From: CAVPTL01 sp963729195
GTDB lineage: Bacteria > Actinomycetota > Thermoleophilia > Gaiellales > JAICJC01
Length of the DNA stretch: 64,000 nt
Direction: 5' to 3'
NCBI GenBank assembly: GCA_963729195.1
Contig: CAVSNF010000020.1
Coordinates: 124,001-188,000, forward strand
Positions within the stretch are counted from its first letter, which is position 1; the number at the start of each line of letters is the position of its first letter. Below are positions 55,811 to 64,000 of the stretch, in pieces. Both the position numbers and the translations under genes were made by a program. The notes beneath the pieces are model-generated. The model made no database searches, was not told where the DNA came from, and saw only the letters and a program-made list of their open reading frames with translations.

Positions 55811-56943
55811 CAGCCGCCGGCGCTCTGGGCGTGCTCCACCATCGCCATCATTATCTCCCGCTCACGACGGGCGTCGGCCGACGGCCCGGTACGAAGGTTC
55901 TGACACGGGTCGACCTCCAGGTCGAGCGGAACGACGTGAAGGCCGTAGACACCGTCGGGCGACATGCCGGTGCGGAAGTCGCCGGCCGTGAAAAGCCACA
56001 GCTTCAGCCCGTCGGCCGAGGTGAACTTGCTCACGATCCACGGGTTGTAGAACGCCTGTGGCTGCCACTCCTGCTCGTGGAACTTCTCCCATGGACCCCA
56101 TGGCTGCGGTGCCTGATAGAGCTCCCACCGGGTCACGCCCCAGCCGATGTCGAACTCGCCCAGGCGCGGGTAGTGCCACTGGGGAAGGATGTAGATCCCC
56201 AGCGGGGCGATGTGGTGGATGCCGGTCATGCTGGTACGTCCGGCGGCGCGAAAGATCGACCGCGCGGTTTCGTGACGTGGCCCCCACACCGGGGCGCCGT
56301 CACCGGCGTGGTCGAAGTCCTGAATGAACTCCCAATCTCCGGGATCGAGCCGGCCGATGCGATCACGGGGCACGCGACCCATCCGCATCGAGCTGCCGTT
56401 GTTCCAGGCGCCGTCAGTCGAGACAGCGTACACGTGATCGTCAAACGCATCTGCGGTGTCGCGCCCGAAGTCGACGAAGAATGGTGTGGCAAACGCCGGC
56501 CCAGGGAACATCGACGCACCGAGGGCCGGGGCGGGGCTCCAGGTCGCGCCGTGGTCGGTGGACTTCACGATCGTCGAGTCGAACGCCTCCTGGTGAGGGA
56601 TCCCGCAGTCCATATACCCGGAGTGGCGGCTGACGCTGAGGTACAGCACGCCGTCGACGCTGATGATCCCTTCCGCCTTCCAGAACGCGTGGTCGACCGG
56701 TGACACCTCGCCCCAGCCGCCGTACTCCGCCATCGGGTTGATCGTGAGCCCTTCCAATGCCATTGGGTCATCGCCGCTCACACGGCTGATGACGAGGTTG
56801 CCGGCACACGCCTTGTCGAAACCCTGGGAGTCGTCGGAGGCGACGTACAGTTCACCGTCGTCGGCCCACGCCGCCGTCCACAGATCGCCGTGGCTGTTCG
56901 CATACTTCTGCGGCGTTCCGACCGTGGCGTTGATGATGCGCAT
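55810..56943 (-). CDS. DUF4185-like/sialidase-type beta-propeller protein
   Basis: This is a 377-residue protein without a signal peptide. It starts at ATG 56943 (MRIINATVGTPQKYANSHGDLW). The repeated WTAAWADDGELYVASDD, KSTDHGATWSPAPALG and GPWEKFHEQEWQPQAFYNPW segments are typical of propeller glycosidase-like families (BNR/Asp-box STDHGATW; DUF4185). It lies between the ABC ATPase and the SDR and probably processes the carbohydrate handled by the locus. Absence of a leader suggests a cytoplasmic protein. Catalytic residues cannot be assigned with confidence. Confidence 0.68.
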   Translation of the reverse strand: MRIINATVGTPQKYANSHGDLWTAAWADDGELYVASDDSQGFDKACAGNLVISRVSGDDPMALEGLTINPMAEYGGWGEVSPVDHAFWKAEGIISVDGVLYLSVSRHSGYMDCGIPHQEAFDSTIVKSTDHGATWSPAPALGASMFPGPAFATPFFVDFGRDTADAFDDHVYAVSTDGAWNNGSSMRMGRVPRDRIGRLDPGDWEFIQDFDHAGDGAPVWGPRHETARSIFRAAGRTSMTGIHHIAPLGIYILPQWHYPRLGEFDIGWGVTRWELYQAPQPWGPWEKFHEQEWQPQAFYNPWIVSKFTSADGLKLWLFTAGDFRTGMSPDGVYGLHVVPLDLEVDPCQNLRTGPSADARREREIMMAMVEHAQSAGG

Positions 56944-56951
56944 CTGTGCTC

Positions 56952-58142
56952 CTACTCTCTGATAGCGTCGCCGGTTTCGAGGTCGAAATAGGCGACCATG
57001 GCGGGGTCGACGGTGAGGGTGATGGGGTCGCCGACCTCGGCGCCGGTGGCGGCGTTGATGCGTGCGGTGAGGTGGCTTTGTCCGGCGCTTGCGGCTTGCT
57101 CGAGTCGTTCCAGGGCGATTGCGTCGGTGTCTGCGCCGAGCTCGCGGGCGGCGTCGGTGATCACCGGTTCGGCATCGAGGGTGAAGTGCAGGTAGGCCTC
57201 GCGGCCGAGCGTTTCGCGGAGGTCGACGCGGGTGTGGATGACGATCTCGCCGGGGGTGGCTGTGGTGTCGGCGGCTGTCATGTCTTCGGGGCGGATACCG
57301 ACGGCGACCTCGCGGTAGCCGGCGAACCGGTTGGGAGACCGATCTGTGAGTGGGATGCGCAAGCTGCCGGCGTGTGCCGTGAGCCCCGTGTCGTCCTTGT
57401 GGATGGTGGCCTTGATCAGGTTCATGGGTGGCGAGCCGATGAAACCGGCGACGAACAGGTTGGCGGGATTGGTGAAGACCGCCGTGGGCGTGTCGAGCTG
57501 CTGGATGACACCGTTTCGCATCACTGCGACGAGGTCGCCCATGGTCATGGCCTCGGTTTGGTCGTGGGTGACGAAAATGGTGGTGACGCCCAGGTCGCGC
57601 TGGATGCGGAGGATTTCGGTGCGCATCTCGACTCGCAGTTTGGCGTCGAGGTTGGAGAGTGGTTCGTCCATCAGAAATGCTTGTGGCTGGCGGACGATGG
57701 CTCGCCCCATGGCGACGCGTTGGCGCTGGCCTCCGGAGAGCGCGGCGGGCTTCTTCTTGAGGTGGTCGGTGAGTCCGAGCATGGCGGCGGCGTCGGTGAC
57801 CCGCTGCTTGATGACGGTCTTGGGCTCGTGGCGGCGGCGCAGGGCAAACGCCATGTTGTCGTACACCGACATGTGCGGGTAGAGCGCATAGTTTTGGAAG
57901 ACCATGGCGATGTCTCGGCTCTTGGGAGGGACGTCGTTGACGATCTCCTCGCCGATACGGATGGTGCCGCTGGTGGGTCGTTCCAGACCCGCGACCATCC
58001 GCAGAAGCGTGGTCTTGCCACACCCCGACGGGCCCACCAATACGATCAAACAGCCGTCCGGGATCGCCAAGTCGAGATCCGACACCGCGCGCGTCCCATC
58101 GGGGAAAACCTTGGTGATCCCCTCCACCACAATCTCAGCCAT
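56952..58142 (-). CDS. Sugar ABC transporter ATPase (MalK/UgpC type)
   Basis: This is a 396-residue ATPase. Walker A is GPSGCGKTT (about 37-45), signature LSGGQRQRVAMGRA (about 134), Walker B QAFLMDEPLSNLDAK, switch His in FVTHDQTEAM. The C-terminal TOBE/OB regulatory domain runs from about residue 240 (VGIRPEDM). This subfamily serves as a shared ATPase for carbohydrate importers; no permease genes are nearby, but they may lie right of the window beyond the binding-protein gene. Start ATG 58142 overlaps the kinase gene by eight bases. Confidence 0.92.
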   Translation of the reverse strand: MAEIVVEGITKVFPDGTRAVSDLDLAIPDGCLIVLVGPSGCGKTTLLRMVAGLERPTSGTIRIGEEIVNDVPPKSRDIAMVFQNYALYPHMSVYDNMAFALRRRHEPKTVIKQRVTDAAAMLGLTDHLKKKPAALSGGQRQRVAMGRAIVRQPQAFLMDEPLSNLDAKLRVEMRTEILRIQRDLGVTTIFVTHDQTEAMTMGDLVAVMRNGVIQQLDTPTAVFTNPANLFVAGFIGSPPMNLIKATIHKDDTGLTAHAGSLRIPLTDRSPNRFAGYREVAVGIRPEDMTAADTTATPGEIVIHTRVDLRETLGREAYLHFTLDAEPVITDAARELGADTDAIALERLEQAASAGQSHLTARINAATGAEVGDPITLTVDPAMVAYFDLETGDAIRE

Positions 58143-59632
58143 CCAACGCCTCCGCCTGCGCGTGCTGCAGCATCGACAGTTCATGGACGCTGGCGAGCGT
58201 GTCTGAATACAGGCGCCGATACAGCGCGTACTGCGATTGGTAGCCGTCGTGGCGTTCCGGGTCGGGCTCGACGAGGCGTTCCACGGGGTTCCATTCGGTG
58301 GCTTCGGTCGCGAGCCCGGCGGCGATCGCGCCCAGCAGCGCATCGCCGTAGCTGGCCCCAAGCGTGTACCGCGGCAGCGCCTGCGCGATCCCCGTGATAT
58401 CCGAGACCACCTGTGTCCACAGGGGCAGGCGGGTGCCTCCGCCGACCGCCACGATCCGATCGATCGAGTCGCCTGCTGCGGTCATCGCCTCGAGGTTATG
58501 GCGCACGGCGTATCCGGTGGCTTCCAGGAGGGCGCGGAAGATCTCCGCGCGACCATGCCCCAGCTGCAGCCCGGCGATCAACCCGCGCGCATGGGGATCG
58601 AACAGCGGGGTGCGCTCCCCGGCGAAGTACGGCAGCGCGATCAGGCCGGCAGCGCCGGCCGGCACCGCCTCTGCCTCGAGCGCCAGCTCGGCGACCGAAA
58701 CCGACGTCAGGTCGGCGAACCACTCGGTGATCGACCCCGACGTGGCCAGGCCCGCCGCCCGTGACAGCCGACCGGGGAACGCCCACCGGGTGAGCCAGAG
58801 GTGGGGGTCCGGGCTGGGGTGGTCGGTGAGCACGACCAGAAACATGGTGCTGCCGTACATCAGCATCATGTCGCCGGATGCCCGCACCCCGACACTGACC
58901 GCCTCGGCCCAGGCATCGATCGTGCCGGCCGCCACCGGTGTTCCCGCGGGGATACCCGTGCGTTCCGACGCGGCGGGGGAGACGGTTCCGGCAATCTCGG
59001 CCGGCCACAACAGTGTCGGAAGATCGACGTCGGGAGCCACCATCCCCGCCCAATCGTCGTCCCACGCCGCTTCGGCAAGGTTGTACATGGGTGTGCACTG
59101 GCTGGCGGAATGGTGGTCAAGGATGTATTCGCCGGTGAGTCGCAGGACCGCCAGCGAGCTGGGCATCAGCAGCAGCCGGGCGGCATCCGCCGCCTCCGGT
59201 TCGTGGCGTCTCACCCACCGCAGCTTGGGTCCCGACCGCCTGACTGGTCAGCGGTGAGCCGCAGCGGCTCAGGATGTCGTCGCGCCCGAACTCGGCCTCC
59301 AGCTCGCCGATCTCGACCTCGGCGCGGGTGTCGATGCCATACAGGATCGCGGGTCGCACCGGCGTGCCGTCGGAGTCGGCCAGCAGTACGCACGGTCCCA
59401 TGCCGCTGACGCACACCGCCGCAAGCTCGTCGGCGGGCTGGTGTTCGAGCAGCTCGCGGGCAATCCCGGCGACCTCGTCCCACCACAGCTCGCCGTCCTG
59501 CTCGAACCACCCCGGCCGCGGCATCGATACCGCATGACGCCGCTCCGCTGTTGCCACCAGCTCTCCCGTCTCGGTGGTGAGCGCCCCCTTGGTGCTGGCG
59601 GTGCCCACGTCGATCCCCATCAGCAGGCTCAC
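58135..59632 (-). pseudogene. FGGY-family carbohydrate kinase, one frameshift
   Basis: This is an FGGY kinase of about 498 residues. The N-terminal ATP/sugar site is MGIDVGTASTKGAL, then FEQDGELWWDEV and SGMGPCVLLAD. The frame breaks near 59230; removing one base restores the joint leading to KLRWVRRHEPE. The C-terminal half has the phosphate-binding GGTRLPLW segment and FAGERTPLFDP. GTG 59632 overlaps the isomerase gene stop. Fold family includes xylulose, ribulose, glycerol and gluconate kinases; the L-fucose-isomerase-like gene upstream suggests a ketose kinase. Confidence 0.83.
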
Positions 59633-61059
59633 GCGACGCTGCCGTACCCGTCGACCCGTATCTCCATCAGCCGGCACGCCGCCCGCAGCTCCTCCACGAA
59701 CTCGCCCGGGACGGCGTGGATGTGGTTCGAGCCGTAGCGCGACAGCAACTCGCCTGCGCGGCGCGTCCAGCCGGGCGAACGCGTGCGGCCACTCGTAGGT
59801 CGACGCGTGCATCAGCCGCTCGTTCGTCTCGGCGTTCGAACTGCTCCAGCGCGCCGCGCAGCAGACTGCATCCGGTAGCCGCCGGCGTCGCGCGTGAGCC
59901 GGGCGAACGTGAACGCCTTCGGCGGCGAGGTGGTGGACGGACGCGCCGCCGGCCGGGAAGTAGAACACCTCCGGGTAGAGGTGCACGTGGCGCAGGTTCT
60001 CGGCCGGGTCGTCGCTGCGGGCGGCGAACCAGGTGGCGTGCTGCCCGGAGTTGCACAGGTCCCAGACGTCCGCGGTCGGCGTGGTAGTGGCGCACGTCGG
60101 CGAACAGCACCGGCAGGCCGCCGGAGATGTGCTTGAGGAGCTGCATCGTCAGCGCGCCGTCCATGTCGGCCTCGGTCGCGCACACGTGGGTCGGCTTCGG
60201 GCCCGTCCCAGTCGTACGGGTCGTTGAGGAAGGCCTCGGTGACGTCCATCGTCGCGAAGTGTGTTGGTCAGCTCGGGCTGGCCCTTGATGCCGGAGAAGT
60301 CGAGGTTCCACTCGTCGATCAGCTCGCGCATCGCGTAGTAGGAGCGGATCTGGCGTTCGAGGAGCTGCGGGCGTCAGCTGGGCGCCGTCGTAGTGCACGC
60401 CGGCGGCGTGCTGCTCGAGCCACTCGCGCGCGCATTGCTGACCCGGCCCGAGTCGATCGTCTCGGATCGCCGCACGAGCTCCCACTGGTCGATCTCCTCG
60501 ACGTCGACGCCGAACTGCTCGCAGCCACTGGTCGGTGTTGGCCACGGCCGTGTACATGCCCATCGGCCGGCCGCCGATGCGGCCGAACGTGGAGCCGCGC
60601 AGCGCCGCAACGGCGGCCGCGGCGCGGATCTGCGACGTCGAGCGCCGCGCGCCACCGCCGGGTCGGCGACGTCGCCCCAGACGCGGCCGTGCCGGCGCCC
60701 GATCTGGTCGAGCGCACCGCCGCCGGCGAGCATGCCGACCATGCCCGGGTACTTGGGGTCGAGCGAGGAGAACAGCGCAGCGCGCCCGGCGTCTCTCGGC
60801 GGCGAGCATCGTGAAGTGCGGGAACGACCAGACCGGGATGTTGAAGATCGTCAGATCGGGCCGGGCGTCCGCGATCCGGCGTGCTTCGCGCACAGCGATC
60901 TCGTTGCTGGTGACCGTCTCGGCTGCGCGCACGACCTCGTGTCCGCGGGCCTCGAGCCACGTCCCGATCTCGGTCCTCGACTCCCGAGGTGAACTGTTCC
61001 AGGTCGCGGTAGACGAAATCGCGCCCGTCGGAGAAGGTGATCAACGCTACGCGGGCCAT
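59629..61059 (-). pseudogene. L-fucose/L-arabinose isomerase-like gene, many frameshifts
   Basis: This region encodes pieces of an L-fucose/arabinose isomerase-family protein of about 476 residues. ATG 61059 reads ARVALITFSDGRDFVYRDLEQF. Other frames give AAETVTSNEIAVREARRIAD, TIFNIPVWSFPHFTML, FGRIGGRPMGMYTAVANTDQW, MRELIDEWNLDFSGIKGQPE and TMDVTEAFLNDPYDWDGP. At least eight frame changes are needed over 1.4 kb, far more than in neighbouring genes. Its stop lies in the GTGA overlap with the kinase gene. It is either badly decayed or a poorly read segment. Confidence 0.72.
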
Positions 61060-62075
61060 GACGTCATCCACGCACCTTTCTCGGCGGTGCGGCACGAGTC
61101 CCGCACCCGCAGTTCGAAATGGAATACCTCACGCTGTGGGTCGGTGCGTTCGCCTCCCGTGCGTTCGAACAGCAGCTCCACTGCGCGGTTGGACATCTCC
61201 CGGATCGGCTGAGCCAACGTGGTCAGCGCCGGATTCAACATCGGTGCCCAGAAGGGATCGTCGAAACCGACGATCGCGGGCTGCTCGGCGACGTTCGGTA
61301 TCACGTGATGAAGCGTGTGCAGCGCACCCAGCGTCATCAGGTTGTTGGCCACGATCACTGCCGTCACATCGGGGTGGCTTGCCAGCAGCCTGCGCGTGGC
61401 CAACCGTCCACCGTCGATCCGGAAATCACCGTACTCGACGATCGGCTCGAGTCTGGCCTGCGCCATCTCAGCCTGGTAGCCGGCTGCACGCTCCGATCCG
61501 GTGTACACCGACAGGGGCCCGCTGATAAAGGCGACTCGTTTGTGACCGGCGTCGATCAAGTGGCGTGTCAGCAGTCGTGCCCCGGCCTCGTTGTCGACCA
61601 GCACAGAGTCGGCTCGCGGGTCGCGAATGGGACGGTCGAACGCGACCACTGCGATGCCCAGGTCGAGCAGCTCGCTGATCTCCGGCGCGGCCGAATCATG
61701 GGCCACCAGGATCGCGCCCTGGACGCGTTCGCGCCCCAGCATGTCGATGTACGAGCGTTGCTTGTCCGAGCTCTCGTCACAGTTGCACAGAAGCACCCGG
61801 CGTCCGCGTGCGTAGGCGGCGTCCTCGACTGCCCGCACGAGCTCGGCGAAGTGGGGGTTCTCGATATCCGACACCAGCGCCGCGATCATCTCGACCTGCT
61901 TTCGGCGCAGGTTGCGGGCCAGCCCGTTGGGTCGGTAGCCGAGCTGGTCGGCGGCCCGCAGCACGCTGTCTCGGTGCTCGCTCTTGACGCTGGCCGCGCC
62001 GTTCAAAACGCGCGACACCGTTGCCGGCGAAACACCGGCCCGTTCGGCCACGTCGGTGATCGTGATGGGAGTCAA
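61047..62075 (-). CDS. LacI-family transcriptional repressor
   Basis: This is a 342-residue regulator. The HTH AERAGVSPATVSRVL is at residues 9-23, hinge helix NGLARNLRRK near 50-59, and the periplasmic-binding-like effector domain follows (LVSDIENPHF, RDPRADSVLVDNEAGARL). The start codon is TTG 62075, one of the few TTG starts here. The end overlaps the isomerase-like gene by 13 bases, so regulator and catabolic genes form one operon. It probably binds the GAAATCGATT-type sites at 62206 and 62236 and may also regulate its own promoter. Confidence 0.9.
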   Translation of the reverse strand: MTPITITDVAERAGVSPATVSRVLNGAASVKSEHRDSVLRAADQLGYRPNGLARNLRRKQVEMIAALVSDIENPHFAELVRAVEDAAYARGRRVLLCNCDESSDKQRSYIDMLGRERVQGAILVAHDSAAPEISELLDLGIAVVAFDRPIRDPRADSVLVDNEAGARLLTRHLIDAGHKRVAFISGPLSVYTGSERAAGYQAEMAQARLEPIVEYGDFRIDGGRLATRRLLASHPDVTAVIVANNLMTLGALHTLHHVIPNVAEQPAIVGFDDPFWAPMLNPALTTLAQPIREMSNRAVELLFERTGGERTDPQREVFHFELRVRDSCRTAEKGAWMTSWPA

Positions 62076-62158
62076 GAAATCGCTCTCTTCAAATCGAGGT
62101 AGCGGAGAGTGTAACCGGCCGGGTCAAGCATTGCACATTGCTCGTTTGAATCCAGTAC

Positions 62159-62188
62159 TTGACAGAGGTAGACGAGTGTGCCTACTAT
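62159..62188 (+). promoter_or_regulatory. Sigma-70-like promoter of the sugar-binding-protein gene
   Basis: The consensus -35 TTGACA (62159-62164) is separated by 18 bases from TACTAT (62183-62188), a good -10 element. It points toward the binding-protein gene at 62291. The LacI-type operators lie just downstream, so repression by blocking elongation or open-complex formation is likely. Confidence 0.65.
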
Positions 62189-62205
62189 CTGCCCTTCTGT
62201 TCACC

Positions 62206-62219
62206 GAGAAATCGATTAC
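62206..62219. promoter_or_regulatory. LacI-type operator 1 (GAAATCGATTAC)
   Basis: The sequence GAGAAATCGATTAC contains the palindromic core AAATCGATT, close to the GAAATCGATTTC form typical of LacI-family catabolite operators. It lies about 20 bases downstream of the -10 element, in the gap between the divergent LacI and binding-protein genes. Confidence 0.6.
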
Positions 62220-62235
62220 TTCTCAATCTTCATCG

Positions 62236-62247
62236 GAGATCGATTTC
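62236..62247. promoter_or_regulatory. LacI-type operator 2 (GAGATCGATTTC)
   Basis: This is the second near-perfect match to GAAATCGATTTC, with its centre 28 bases from that of operator 1. Tandem operators placed about 2.7 helical turns apart would allow cooperative binding or looping by a LacI tetramer or dimers. Confidence 0.6.
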
Positions 62248-62290
62248 ACGAGATCACCAGCCTGCAGCCTGCACCGGGAGGACAGCGACG

Positions 62291-63640
62291 ATGAGACAAC
62301 GATTCGCCTTCAGGAGAGTCACACGTATCGGCCTCTGCCTCGCGCTGACAGCGGGCGTCGTGCTCGCCGCCGGTTGCGGTGGCAGCAGTAGTAGTGGTGG
62401 AAGTTCGTCTTCGGGTGGGGCGCCTGAGGGTGGTCCGTTGACGGTGTGGTTGGGTGGGATTTTGGCGACTGCGACGCCGGGCACGCCGGCCCGGAAGTGG
62501 TGGGATCAGGAGGTCGCGGCGTTTGAGAAGAAGTATCCCGGTACGACCGTCAAGACGGTGCTGATGAATCCTGACGGCGTGCAGCAGACCGCTGCGTTCC
62601 GTGCGGCCTTCGGCGCTCACAAGGGACCCGATGTCGCGATGACGTATCCGAGTGGGTTTGTGACCACGTTCGCGTCGTCGCTGCAGAATCTCCGCGACGT
62701 CGCTCCTGCGGTGGTGGATCAGTACACGCCGGCATCGTTGGCGTTTGCGTGTGTGCATTTCGATTGCAGCAACAACGCACCGGTCTATCAGGCGCCGTTC
62801 GACTGGTCGAACTGGATCTTTGTGTACAACAAGGAGATCTTCTCCAAGGAGGGCATCACGGTGCCGTTCGCTTCGTGGGATGACCTGGTGGCGGCGGGCC
62901 AGAAGCTGAAGACCGCGGGGTATGTCCCCTTCCAGATGGGAAACCGCGACGGCTACTTCTCCGACGCGTGGCTGTCAGCCATGTACACCAGCTACATCAC
63001 TCAGGACGACATCAACAGCGTGCTCGCCGGCAATTTGAAGCTGAACGATGCCAAGTTCGTGGATCCGCTGACCAAGTGGGCCGACCTGTACAAGGACGGC
63101 CTGGTGAATCAGAACGCGTGCACGCTGGAGGCGCTGGCCTCGCAGCGTGATTTCATCTCGGGCAAGGCGGCGACTGCGACCACGTTCGAGTACTCCAAGA
63201 TCAACACGGCAATGGGATCGAATCTCGGCCTGTTCGAGATCCCACCGATCACCGGCGCGCCGCAGGCATCGAGCGCGGGCGTCACCGCCCAGGTGGGGCA
63301 GGGCTGGACGATCACCAAGTTCACCCAAAACCTGCCGTTGAGCACGAAGCTGCTGGCGTTTATCACCACTCCCGAGGCACAGAGCTCGGCATTCCAGATC
63401 GCCGGTACGCCGCCGGCCAATCCCAAGGCCAGCCTCGCCAACCCGCCCGACCCGACGTCGGCCGCGGCATCCAAGCAGTTCCTGACTGCTGTTCTCCCCA
63501 ACTTCGACGCGGTGCTCCCGCTCGAGACCCAGGTTGGCTACTTCAAGGAGACCGCCAAGGCTCTGTGCGGACAGGAATCCCCCCAGGCATCGATGGATAA
63601 CGTCCAGTCCATCTTCGAGAAAGAACAAGCAGGAGGATGA
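62291..63640 (+). CDS. Carbohydrate ABC transporter substrate-binding lipoprotein
   Basis: This is a 449-residue binding protein of the sugar family. The signal peptide (IGLCLALTAGVVLAAGC) ends in a lipobox with Cys29, followed by a Ser/Gly linker. Mature motifs include WWDQEVAAFEKKYPGTTVKTV, NWIFVYNKEIFSKEGITVP and FISGKAATATTFEYSKI, all typical of family-1 sugar-binding proteins. Two cysteine positions (ACVHFDCSN) could form a disulfide. It is the first plus-strand gene of the LacI-controlled locus, transcribed from the promoter at 62159. Confidence 0.92.
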   Translation: MRQRFAFRRVTRIGLCLALTAGVVLAAGCGGSSSSGGSSSSGGAPEGGPLTVWLGGILATATPGTPARKWWDQEVAAFEKKYPGTTVKTVLMNPDGVQQTAAFRAAFGAHKGPDVAMTYPSGFVTTFASSLQNLRDVAPAVVDQYTPASLAFACVHFDCSNNAPVYQAPFDWSNWIFVYNKEIFSKEGITVPFASWDDLVAAGQKLKTAGYVPFQMGNRDGYFSDAWLSAMYTSYITQDDINSVLAGNLKLNDAKFVDPLTKWADLYKDGLVNQNACTLEALASQRDFISGKAATATTFEYSKINTAMGSNLGLFEIPPITGAPQASSAGVTAQVGQGWTITKFTQNLPLSTKLLAFITTPEAQSSAFQIAGTPPANPKASLANPPDPTSAAASKQFLTAVLPNFDAVLPLETQVGYFKETAKALCGQESPQASMDNVQSIFEKEQAGG

Positions 63641-64000
63641 CCGAAGCAACACGCGAGCGGGTGGATCCGCTCGCGCTCGAGCGGGAAGGCGTTCGGGTTG
63701 AGGTCGATCCGTCCAACGGCGCGATCACAGGGATCAGTGATCGCGCCGTTGGCCTGGAGTTGATCGGGAACCGGGGGAGGGCGGAGAGCTGGCGCCTTCT
63801 AATCCCGCTGCCCGAGCGCCGCGGGCATTACGTTCGAGGAACAGACCAGACACTCCGTGAGTCGCGGGTGACCGACGATGGCATCACCCTCTCGTGGGGG
63901 CCGGTGCGCTCCGACATCGGTGACATCGACGTGGAGGTCGAGCTCGACATTCGGATCGTCGCCGAGCAGGTTGAGTTCACGCTCAGCCTCGACAACCGTA
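63637..64000 (+). CDS. Protein of unknown function, 3' partial
   Basis: This frame opens at ATG 63637 in an ATGA overlap with the binding-protein stop after AGGAGG, and is open to the right edge (121 residues visible). The sequence (ALEREGVRVEVDPSNGAIT, ESWRLLIPLPERRGHYV, ITLSWGPVRSDIGDIDVEVEL) is beta-strand rich, like the N-terminal sandwich domain of some glycoside hydrolases. No catalytic residue is seen in this fragment, so the family is not assigned. A strong hairpin lies in its early coding region. Confidence 0.6.
   Translation, partial: MTEATRERVDPLALEREGVRVEVDPSNGAITGISDRAVGLELIGNRGRAESWRLLIPLPERRGHYVRGTDQTLRESRVTDDGITLSWGPVRSDIGDIDVEVELDIRIVAEQVEFTLSLDNR
63713..63752 (+). repeat. 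Perfect 16-base inverted repeat inside coding sequence
   Basis: CCAACGGCGCGATCAC (63713-63728) is exactly complementary to GTGATCGCGCCGTTGG (63737-63752), with an eight-base loop. It lies about 25-39 codons into the last gene, directly downstream of the binding-protein gene. In mRNA it would form a very stable stem that may protect or uncouple the upstream message. Confidence 0.6.

Noticed and set aside
56944..58023. An upstream extension of the propeller protein gene to 58023
   Set aside because: The extra part is Arg/His-rich shadow sequence of the ABC ATPase; ATG 56943 begins recognisable protein.

Overview
This 64 kb window looks like chromosomal DNA of a high-GC Actinomycetota, most plausibly a soil lineage near the Thermoleophilia (Solirubrobacterales/Conexibacter type). 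The evidence is the GC-rich codon use, many GTG starts, ubiquitous ATGA/GTGA start-stop overlaps, F420-type oxidoreductases, a two-gene LigD end-joining system, an R2lox oxidase and serine/glycine-rich lipoprotein linkers. The class-level placement is inference. No tRNA, rRNA, CRISPR, prophage or transposase gene was recognised, and no gene-free stretch exceeds 300 bases.

Layout. 2-3897: a dehydrogenase fragment, two Gfo/Idh/MocA oxidoreductases around a VOC protein, and an SMP-30 lactonase. 4120-19376: a dipeptide-type ABC transporter followed by a hydantoin/dihydropyrimidine-type degradation cluster (two cyclic amidohydrolases, an M20 N-carbamoyl amidase, an Asp/Glu/hydantoin racemase, SDRs, an MDR). 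It is bracketed by two copies of a TudS-like desulfidase plus small-partner pair, which suggests thiolated cyclic ureides as substrates. 19383-28997: a MarR-GNAT fusion, two paralogous LysE exporters, F420-type enzymes, and a divergent locus with a signal-less binding protein, an APC permease, a CocE hydrolase, a GntR regulator and a NUDIX enzyme. 29037-31452: secreted or membrane unknowns and a CBS protein.

31618-40672 is the most unusual part: a tightly packed six-gene minus-strand operon. In transcription order it encodes a large ATPase-LuxR regulator, a substrate-binding/VWA protein, a membrane Ser/Thr kinase, a fold-III PLP decarboxylase-like protein lacking the expected PLP lysine, a zinc-ribbon protein with a Toprim-like DxD motif, and an asparagine-synthetase-like ligase without the glutaminase cysteine. 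I know no named system with this composition.

40806-55009 holds two secreted beta-propeller-like proteins, a second SMP-30 protein, a nucleotidyltransferase-like protein, an adenylate-cyclase/ATPase giant, LigD (ligase and polymerase genes), R2lox, a DUF1059-like protein, a double-GNAT gene, a DUF167 protein and a class-C serine hydrolase. 55031-64000 is a LacI-controlled sugar locus (binding protein, MalK-type ATPase, FGGY kinase, fucose-isomerase-like gene, SDR, beta-propeller protein) that continues past the right edge.

Two features cut across the window. A palindromic repeat (arms TGAATAACGGTGCC, one-base centre) occurs about eight times between genes and often supplies the stop codon of the adjacent gene. 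Single-base frameshifts break many otherwise recognisable genes, clustered at 48.5-54.6 kb and 59.2-61.0 kb. This points to local sequence error or to recent decay; the sequence alone cannot decide.
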